A DNA stretch of 64,000 nucleotides from Caprella mutica (Eukaryota > Arthropoda > Malacostraca > Amphipoda > Caprellidae), in contig CANNZV010002529.1 in assembly GCA_947561585.1 (NCBI GenBank), positions 1 through 64,000 on the forward strand. Reading direction: 5' to 3'. The notes under the pieces were generated by a model, which did no database searches, was not told the DNA's origin, and worked only from the letters and a program-made list of their open reading frames with translations. Positions 56,101 to 64,000 of this stretch are shown piece by piece (positions within the stretch are counted from its first letter, which is position 1; each line of letters begins with the position of its first letter). Position numbers and translations under genes: made by a program.

Positions 56101-57448
56101 CCAACAGTCATTTAGCCAACAGTCATTTAGCCAACAGTCATTTAGCCAACAGTCATTTAGCCAACAGTCATTTAGCCAACAGTCATTTAGCCAACAGTCA
56201 TTTAGCCAACATTCATTTAGCCAACAGTCATTTAGCCAACAGTTATTTAGCCAACAGTCATTTAGCCAACAGTCATTTAGCCAACAGTCATTTAGCCAAC
56301 AGTCATTTAGCCAACAGTCATTTAGCCAACAGTCATTTAGCCAACAGTCTTTCAGCCAACAGTCATTTAGCCAACAGTCATTTAGCCAACAGTCATTTAG
56401 CCAACAGTCATTCAGCCAACAGTCATTCAGCCAATAGTCATTCAGCCAACAGTCATTTAGCCAACAGTCATTTAGCCAACAGTCATTCAGCCAACAGTCA
56501 TTTAGCCAACAGTCTTTTAGCCAACAGTCACTAAGTCAACAGTCTTTCAGCCAACAGTCATTTAGCCAACAGTCTTTTAGCCAACAGTCACTAAGTTAAC
56601 AGTCTTTCAGCCAACAGTCATTTAGCCAACAGTCATTTAGCCAACAGTCATTTAGCCAACAGTCATTCAGCCAACAGTCATTTAGCCAACAGTCATTTAG
56701 CCAACAGTCATTCAGCCAACAGTCATTCAGCCAATAGTCATTCAGCCAACAGTCATTTAGCCAACAGTCATTTAGCCACCAGTCATTCAGCCAACAGTCA
56801 TTTAGCCAATAGTCATTTAGCCAACAGTCTTTTAGCCAACAGTCACTAAGTTAACAGTCTTTCAGCCAACAGTCATTTAGCCAACAGTCATTTAGCCAAC
56901 AGTCTTTTAGCCAACAGTCACTAAGTCAACAGTCTTTCAGCCAACAGTCATTTAGCCAACAGTCTTTTAGCCAACAGTCACTAAGTTAACAGTCATTCAG
57001 CCAACAGTCATTTAGTCAACAGTAATTTAGCCAACAGTCACTTAGCCAACCGTCTTTCAGCCAACAGTCATTTAGCCAACAGTCATTCAGCCAACAGTCA
57101 TTTAGCCAACAGTCATTTAGCCAACAGTCATTTAGCCAACAGTCATTTAGCCAACAGTCATTTAGCCAACAGTCATTTAGCCAACAGTCATTTAGCCAAC
57201 AGTCATTTAGCCAACAGTCATTTAGCCAACAGTCATTTAGCCAACAGTCATTTAGCCAACAGTCATTTAGCCAACAGTCATTTAGCCAACAGTCATTTAG
57301 CCAACATTCATTTAGCCAACAGTCATTTAGCCAACAGTTATTTAGCCAACAGTCATTTAGCCAACAGTCATTTAGCCAACAGTCATTTAGCCAACAGTCA
57401 TTTAGCCAACAGTCATTTAGCCAACAGTCATTTAGCCAACAGTCATTT
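53190..57448. repeat. 4.3-kb minisatellite of a 15-bp unit
   Basis: About 284 copies of AGCCAACAGTCATTT with variants CATTC, CTTTT, CTTTC and CACTAAGT(T/C)A. Four variants in the fixed order CACTAAG, CTTTC, CATTT, CTTTT form a 60-bp higher-order unit used repeatedly. Rare variants recur 1,095 bp (73 units) apart: TCAACAGTAA at 55921/57016, CCAACATTCA at 56206/57301 and AGTTATTT at 56241/57336. The 175-codon minus-strand ORF (LNDCW pentapeptide) is a by-product. Confidence 0.97.
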
Positions 57449-58988
57449 GCCCGACAAACAATTGATTTGCAATTTCTTTTTGTAGAAAAACATGAATCTT
57501 TGTTATAGACATTATTTTTACTTTTAAAACTTCTGAACAACACTGCCTTTATTTTACAAAGTTAGCGATAAAAACCTCTTTGGTAAATTAATTAAACTCA
57601 ATTAGTATGGATAATAACATCAACTTTTATTATTCTACCTACGCATCGTCAATATCTTTTGACGACTATTTTTTTTTTCAATTTTATATACTAACCTAAG
57701 ACTAAGTTATCTCCCTACTCTTCTAGTTTCAATGGAACATATAATTTGAATAAGTTCAAATTATTAGTAATAAATGATTGAAGTACACATTGTGAATACG
57801 AATACGCCTTGTATAAACTGACGTTACTTAAATAAATAAAAGCGTACAATGACGATGTTGTCATATTTTAATCGCCTGTAATCAGTTCATTCAATACGGA
57901 ATTTAACAAATTAATCGTCGATACAATGAAAAAATGATGAGACATGAAGCTCAAATACTCCAGTTAAAATAATCTTTATTTGGCCTATAATGTTAACAAT
58001 AACGATTTAATTCATTGTTGATAGTGTTACTTCATCACGCGATGATCATTGTGCAGATGGGATAGAAAGGAAGCGGTGTGTTCTATTGTATTTATTCATT
58101 AGATTTTATTTAGCTACGGAATATTATTTACTTTTTGAAAATTAAAATCTTAAGACATTCAAAATATTATAATTTCTTAATCTTCAGAATCAGTCTATCT
58201 CAATTTTTAAAATTATATTATTGGAAAATATATAATTGTCAAACTTAGGTATACTAAAATTTCGAATTATTTCATTAAAACTTTTTTTATGAACCGCAAG
58301 GAAGGGATATATCCTGTGCTAATTTAAATATAATTTGAGAATACAGTACTCAGACACAATTAGTCAGTCTCACAGTACTCGGACAGTGGGTGTTAACATA
58401 GAGGTGTTAACCTGTTAACCTGTTTTAACGCCACTTTGCGACTAGGGCGACTTTTACTGTGAGGTTTTCCTTGTTTACGTTAGAATATTAATAAATTTCG
58501 GTTTACGAGTTTACAGAATTTTGAATTTTTGGTTTGTTTCTTACAGGATCCCTTTTTCACGAATTATTTTTACCGAATATTTTTTTGAAATATGTTTAGC
58601 TTTTACATGAATAATTCTTACCGATTTAATTTTTACTGAATTCACTTTTACGGTATTCATTAATTTTGTTTGGAGGTTAACTTAAAGTACTTTTCCAGTT
58701 ACCGGTCAAACTTTTTAGCAAGTTAGTTGAAGTTATAAGTTTGTGTTCTATTTGAGATGACTGTTAGCTCTCTACGTGATTCTGAACTGCGACTGACACA
58801 GTAATTAAATCAGGGAGTTTGTTAGAGAACCATTGCACCTAACTGATGATAACTTTAATTGAATAACATCTAAATGTATTTCATTTGTATTTGCTTCATA
58901 TTTCTAATTGTAGAGTTTATTTTTATTTATTGAGGATGTAATTTTAACTGCAGATATTTATTAAATAAATATATATACATTTTGCATT
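57449..58988. other. AT-rich DNA without genes
   Basis: About 1.5 kb. It contains only the dispersed repeat X fragment at 58338-58405. No ORF above the noise. Confidence 0.5.
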
Positions 58989-59215
58989 GCTCCCCCTATG
59001 CTCTCATGATGCTCCCTCTATGTTCTCATGATGCTCCCTCTATGTTCTCATGATGCTCCCTCTATGTTCTCAAGATGCTCCCTCTATGTTCTCATGATGC
59101 TCCCTCTATGTTCTCATGATGCTCCCTCTATGTTCTCATGATGCTCCCTCTATGTTCTCATGATGCTCCCTCTATGTTCTCATGTTGCCTCCTCTATGTT
59201 CCCACGATGTTCTCT
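58989..59215. repeat. 22-bp minisatellite
   Basis: About 10 copies of a unit reading GCTCCCTCTATGTTCTCATG plus AT, nearly identical except at the right edge. Confidence 0.94.
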
Positions 59216-59515
59216 ATGTTAATAACAAGACTAATAGTTTTCTAATTACTTCATCTCCACATCTCTCTGAAAAATTTCCTTTTAGTTGACTGAAAAATTC
59301 TACAGATGGAACTTTTCAATATTATCTCTTAAGGAATTTTCCATGTTTTTGATACCTTTTATAGATAATTCTTCAAAGTTTTCGATATTATTCTAATCTG
59401 CCGAATATTTCTGATCGCTTTGTAATTTCTATGATATTTTGGATATTTTTCTTATTAATCCCATATTGTTTAAATCTTTTGGCTATTTAATTCATGAATA
59501 CTATTCAGATGTTAA
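59216..59515. other. T-rich spacer
   Basis: About 300 bp with diverged GATATTTTT-like words that may be eroded monomers of the following array. Confidence 0.4.
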
Positions 59516-59856
59516 AAATATTTTTATGGTCTTTTCGATATTTTTATGATCTTTTCGATATTTTTATGATCTTTTAGATATTTTTATGATCTTTTAGATA
59601 TTTTTATGATCTTTTAGATATTTGTATGATCTTTTCGATATTTTTATGATCTTTTCGATATTTTTATGATCTTTCCGATATTTTTATGATCTTTTCTATA
59701 TTTTTATGATCTTTTCGATATCTTTATGATCTTTTCGATATTTTTATGATCTTTTCGATATTTTTATGATCTTTTCGATATTTTTATGATCTTTTCGATA
59801 TTTTTATGATCTTTTCGATATTTTTATGATCTTTCCGATATTTTTATGATCTTTGT
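59516..59856. repeat. 20-bp minisatellite
   Basis: About 17 copies of TATTTTTATGATCTTTTCGA (variants TTTTAGA, TTTCCGA, TTTCTA). Confidence 0.94.
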
Positions 59857-60080
59857 ACATTTTCATAATCTTTTTGTTATCTTTCAAATCTTTTTGACAT
59901 TTTCATAATCTTTTTGTTATCTTTCAAATCTTTTTGACATTTTCATAATCTTTTTGTTATCTTTCAAATCTTTTTGACATTTTCATAATCTTTTTGTTAT
60001 CTTTCAAATCTTTTTGACATTTTCATAATCTTTTTGTTATCTTTCAAATCTTTTTGACATTTTCATAATATTTTTGTTAT
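59857..60080. repeat. 40-bp tandem repeat
   Basis: About 5.5 copies of a 40-bp unit with CATTTTCATAATCTTTTTGT and TATCTTTCAAATCTTTTTGA, directly continuing the 20-bp array. The two halves are diverged forms of the 20-bp monomer, so this is a dimeric derivative. Confidence 0.92.
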
Positions 60081-60561
60081 TGTTTAGATATCCATTATCA
60101 ATTCTTAGCTTAATGTTTTTTTTTTCCACAGCTTATTCTTCAACTAAATATCTTCCAAAATTTAAATAAATTGTACTCATTATTTTCATAGAAACTCAAC
60201 AATAACCAAAGCAAAGACCATCACAACAACTTTCACAACTCTATCCTCATTTTCTTGTACGATTTAATTATACAGAACTTTACATCATCTAGTCTTGAAC
60301 TTAAATACCCTGCTTGGCAACTGCCTTTGAAATATATCCTCTTTTCTTGTTGTCAAGAGCTGGATTATCCCCCCCCCCTCTCTCCCCACCTCCTTCCCCT
60401 CTCCCCCATGTCCTTTTCATCCCCTCCATACTTCCGTATTCACCCCCCATTCTCTCCCACCCCTAGCCCCCCTAATTCACTCGGTTTACCATGTTTTATT
60501 TTACTGTAATTATCATCTTTTATTGTCCAGTTATTATGATAGTAAATACACTTCCATTATC
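60081..60561. other. Spacer with C-rich tract
   Basis: Pyrimidine-rich stretch with C-runs at about 60368-60480 in otherwise AT-rich DNA. The proline-rich 84-codon ORF at 60255-60509 follows from this composition and is not supported as a gene. Confidence 0.5.
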
Positions 60562-60725
60562 ATTATTGAAGTATATCCCATTGTAATTAGTGAAGTATGT
60601 TGCAAATAATAATAATTGAAGTATATCCCATTGTAATTAGTGAAGTATGTTGCAAATAATAATAATTGAAGTATATCCCATTGTAATTAGTGAAGTATGT
60701 TGCAAATAATAATAATTGAAGTTTT
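60562..60725. repeat. 50-bp tandem repeat
   Basis: About 3.2 copies of a 50-bp unit with TTGAAGTATATCCCATTGTA, ATTAGTGAAGTATGTTGCAA and ATAATAATAA. Confidence 0.92.
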
Positions 60726-61095
60726 CTGGAAAGTATTTATTGATTTATTATTCTATTGTAATAGTTATTGAAATAATACTTAATTTTAATAATTAACATT
60801 ATTATGTTATTGTATTTTAATTAATAAACATTATTGCAAATCCTATTATTATAAAATTAATAGCCGATTAGTATATTTATGTATATTTTCTCTTTTTCAA
60901 TTCCACGAGAAATCACCGATATAATATGAATTACATGTACAATGTAAATTATTGTACATTGTTGTAAAATTGGTAATAAGTAAAAAAAAATTTAAAAGAC
61001 GATGGATTATTAAATTAAAATAATTGCAATTCAATAAAAATGACAATAATTGCATAGAAATGTTATTGCCCATTTCCAGTTAAATTGTTTCAGAA
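60726..61095. other. Very AT-rich spacer
   Basis: About 370 bp, nothing recognised. Confidence 0.55.
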
Positions 61096-61874
61096 TAGGT
61101 TAGCTAAAGTCCGTTCTAAGTTATCGGACTGTTACAAATTTTAGATATAATTATAAGAAATTAAAGAAAGTAATAACTGGATTACCTGCACTCGGTAGAG
61201 CCCATACCTTCGCCGCCGCTTTCATCCGTTCTCTCCCAAAATTTAACAAATTGCTAACTGGATAATAACCAATCGTCCCACCAAGTTTCATGTAATATGG
61301 TTCAATACTTTTTGAGTTATTGAGTTATAAATGACCTTGACCTTAGACCATATAGCTCCCAAAATTCTACCAGATGGTTCCTGGACATTGACCAATTATT
61401 GTACCATCAAATTTCAGACAATCTGGCTGAATACTTTTTGAGTTATTGAGTTATAAAAGGCCTTGACCTTGATCTTTGACCTTTGACCCGATCTTTCTCA
61501 AAATTTAACAAAATGGTTCCTGTTTATTGACCAATCATCCTATCATACCATGACCTTGACCTTCGACCGCGTCCCCTCCAAAATTCTACCAGCAGGTCAC
61601 TGGACATTGACCAATCGTTTCACCAAATTTCAGGCAATTTGGTTGAATACTTTTTTCAGTTATGCTAATTACAAGATGATAAATAAATAAATGCCGGGTA
61701 AAATATAACCTTCCACAAATTTGCAAAGGTAATAATTAACTACTATTTTAATTGGCATTACTGTTACTTGCGGTTATTAACTACGGATACGAAGTAAATT
61801 AAAATTAAATAATAATTTTTATCTTCTAATACGAGTGAAAATTTGAAATCATTCGATGACTCGGCACTAACATA
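61096..61874. mobile_element. Small TIR element (TAGGNTAA family), copy 3, split by a GACC repeat
   Basis: The left end TAGGTTAGCTAAAGTCCG continues to ATCGGACTGTTACAAATTTT. The right end GAAAATTTGAAATCATTCGA continues to CTCGGCACTAACATA. These match the ends of the elements at 7154 and 34724. The roughly 550-bp GACC repeat inside explains the unusual length. Confidence 0.6.
61186..61733 (+). repeat. GACC-rich dispersed repeat, copy 5, nested
   Basis: Starts CTGCACTCGGTAGAGCCCAT, has several GACCTTGACC modules and ends CACAAATTTGCAAAGGTAA. It lies inside the TIR element above. Confidence 0.82.
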
Positions 61875-61975
61875 TGAAAACCCTGGATTATTTTAGTATG
61901 AAACATTATATAAATACAAAAGAAAATTCTGGATTATTTTAGTCTAAAACATTATATAAATACGGAATACCTGCC
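61875..61975. repeat. Two-copy tandem repeat of about 53 bp
   Basis: CTGGATTATTTTAGTATGAA and CTGGATTATTTTAGTCTAAA are each followed by CATTATATAAATAC. Confidence 0.8.
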
Positions 61976-62212
61976 AAGTACCACACTCTACCAGGTCGCA
62001 TGACAAGTTCCTATAACCATCCACACGTTGGGTGGTAAAGCTGCTGAAAAATTGCAAGACTGAGCAGTTGAAGTGGTTATCTTTCATTTACCTACTAAGC
62101 TGATAGTTATAAATGATATATCTTACATGCTTGAACTCAGTAACTTGCACTATTGATTAGCTTTATTAGGGAGTAAAATTTAAAAAAACTTATAGTGGGG
62201 TTATGTAAGATT

Positions 62213-62520
62213 GAGAGAGGATTAATCCTGGGATATTACGGGAATATTACAGGAATAAATCCTTGTTGCTACGGATATTCTCTTAATATCTTAGGAATTA
62301 TTCCTGTTTGCCTGGATTGAGACAGAGGTTTAATCCTGGAATATTAATGGAATAAATAAATGCCTTGGATATTTCCTTACTATCCCAGAATTAAATCAAT
62401 TTTGTCATGAATAACCTTTTATATTCCAGGAATAAATCTTTCTTGCCTTGGATATTCTCCTAATATCTCAGGAACAAATCCTTTTTGCCTGAGTTAAGAT
62501 TGTAAAAGGTTTAATCTTTT
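62213..62520. repeat. Diverged tandem repeat of roughly 100-125 bp
   Basis: Two to three copies of a module with GGAATAAATCCTTGTTGC, GGATATTCTCTTAATATCT and GAGGTTTAATCCTGG. Old and eroded. Confidence 0.65.
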
Positions 62521-63654
62521 TCCGAATCGTAAACTTCTGTGGATGAAAATATCATAAAATTATTTAAAATTAGTAAAACTATTTATTTTAAAATTGACAA
62601 CTATATAAATATTTATAAATAAATGCATATGAATTTAATTCATAACTGTTTAATGAACTGAAATATTTTCTTTGAAGCAATGATAAAAATTATTTAAAAT
62701 GGTAAAAGCTGCAACCAATGTAACACAATAAAATAATGAAAGCTCAATCAAGACTACAAAATTTTATTTCACTTTTTGATTTTATTTTAGATTTTAAAAG
62801 TTATTCCCGATCTTCCTTTTCATTCGATGCTTTGATATTCATTGGAAAGTCGGAATTTTAACCGCATTCAAATTCAGTTTTTGTATATTCGAAATTGGAA
62901 TATAGTTGACAAAAGTAACCTCACACCGATATTTGTGTCGGAGTTATTTGCAAAGAAACAGTCTGTGAAATGACAAACGTTGTTTTTGGATTTTTAATTT
63001 CAATCGATGTTCAAAAGATTATCAACTTACGAAGATGTTTCTGGGAGATTACAAACGGCATTTATTTTAAATTACAGTACAATTTTGTTTCTAATGGAAA
63101 AATATTGTCTTGAAAAAAAAAAAAAAGTACAATTTTAGTCTATCGCCTCTCGTCGGACATTCCTGACTAAGAAATCACGACGAGCATGTCTTAATTAAAG
63201 AATTTTTCATAATTAGAATAACTGCAATGACATCAAAATGTGTAAAAAAATATCTAAGATAAAAATCGAAAGTTATTGATTGTAACATTTATTTCCTATG
63301 TCAAATCTGACGTCAGGTGACATCTTTTTATTCTTCTCTTTCTTTCAGAGATATGTAACGATGAGTCAGCAGATTCTGTAGAAATCATCTTCAGAAAACT
63401 GAACATCTATTGAAAGATCTACCAAAACAAAATGATAAATAATATTGGAGACTGTTCATGGAGAAATTTCTGTAGCAGATAAGAAACAGTGACTTACATG
63501 TGTACTACACTTCTTGTGACCAGTTTGGACGGCAATTACTTTATCTATAAATTTCACTATCAATTAAAATACTTAATTGCTTGAATATGCCATCATTTTC
63601 AATATCATTGATTGAATTATGTATTTTTGGATCAAAAAAGAAGAAATTGTGTAC
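62521..63654. other. AT-rich DNA without genes
   Basis: About 1.1 kb with a 15-base A-run at 63113. No ORF and no repeat recognised. Confidence 0.5.
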
Positions 63655-64000
63655 GTGTTTATTTATAGTCTGATCGTATCTAGGATACTACATCTCTTCC
63701 ATTTATAGTTTGATAGTATCTAGGATACTATATCTCTTCCATTTATAGTCTGATCGTATCTTAGTTACTATAGCTCTTCCATTTATAGTCTGATCGTATC
63801 TAGGATACTATATCTCTTCCATTTATAGTCTGATCGTATCTAGGATACTATATCTCTTCCATTTATAGTCTGATCGTATCTTAGTTACTATAGCTCTTCC
63901 ATTTATAGTCTGATCGTATCTTAGTTACTATAGCTCTTCCATTTATAGTCTGATCGTATCTAGGATACTATATCTCTTCCATTTATAGTCTGATCGTATC
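63655..64000. repeat. 40-bp tandem repeat, runs off the window
   Basis: At least 8.6 copies of a 40-bp unit with TTTATAGTCTGATCGTATCT, AGGATACTATATCTCTTCCA. Two monomer types (AGGATACTATATC and TAGTTACTATAGC) are interspersed. The right end lies beyond the window. Confidence 0.95.

Noticed and set aside
57016..57543. 175-codon minus-strand ORF of LNDCW pentapeptides
   Set aside because: The 15-bp unit gives an invariant pentapeptide. The rest of the array is interrupted, and no signal or anchor sequence is convincing.
60255..60509. Proline-rich ORF
   Set aside because: Explained by the C-rich tract.

Overview
This is an AT-rich animal nuclear window with no recognisable intact host gene. 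It consists of transposable elements, their relics and an exceptional load of minisatellites. Spliced gene relics with GT-AG introns, a Mag-type Gypsy retrotransposon, many TIR miniature elements, the GACCTTTGACC dispersed repeat and a repeat opening GGGGTTTAACGT suggest a marine invertebrate. A mollusc is my best guess; this is inference only.

Layout. 0-8 kb: tandem arrays of 24, 23, 18/20 and 35 bp units, with small TIR elements between. 7.98-8.96 kb: a decayed multi-exon gene copy. 9.6-13 kb: MITEs, a GACC repeat and a SINE-like element with a 13-bp target duplication. 13.0-18.2 kb: a nested stack in which a Gypsy/Ty3 element of the Mag lineage (13124-18121; LTRs, gag, pol, TSD CACTG) sits inside a hAT-like MITE (TSD TTCATAAC), itself inside another dispersed repeat. 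18.5-31 kb: a 32-bp array, AT-rich DNA without genes, further SINE-like and MITE copies, and a LINE 3-prime remnant. 32.0-36.2 kb: a GACC repeat split by a 3.6-kb TIR-bounded insertion carrying a minus-strand spliced ORF relic. 36.7 kb: a minus-strand pseudogene fragment. 42.5-51.2 kb: a succession of arrays (11, 22, 23/32, 71, 55, 40, 20 and 15 bp units). 53.2-57.4 kb: a 4.3-kb array of a 15-bp unit. 59-64 kb: more short arrays and a GACC repeat nested in a TIR element.

Tandem arrays total about 16.5 kb, roughly a quarter of the window (sum of the listed coordinates). Several have unit lengths divisible by 3, or few stops in any frame, which makes long but meaningless ORFs on both strands. 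The only intact coding system is the retrotransposon: Gag, then Pol in the -1 frame. The 46-nt overlap holds a canonical TTTTTTA slippery heptamer in the gag frame, followed by a possible 10-bp stem-loop. The near-identical LTRs mark a recent insertion.

I found no tRNA or rRNA gene, no CRISPR and no new enzymatic system. The strongest points for follow-up are the frameshift signal, the two-level nested insertion with both target duplications preserved, the spliced ORF relic at 33.7-34.4 kb, and signs that some minisatellites arose by amplifying MITE or hairpin sequences.
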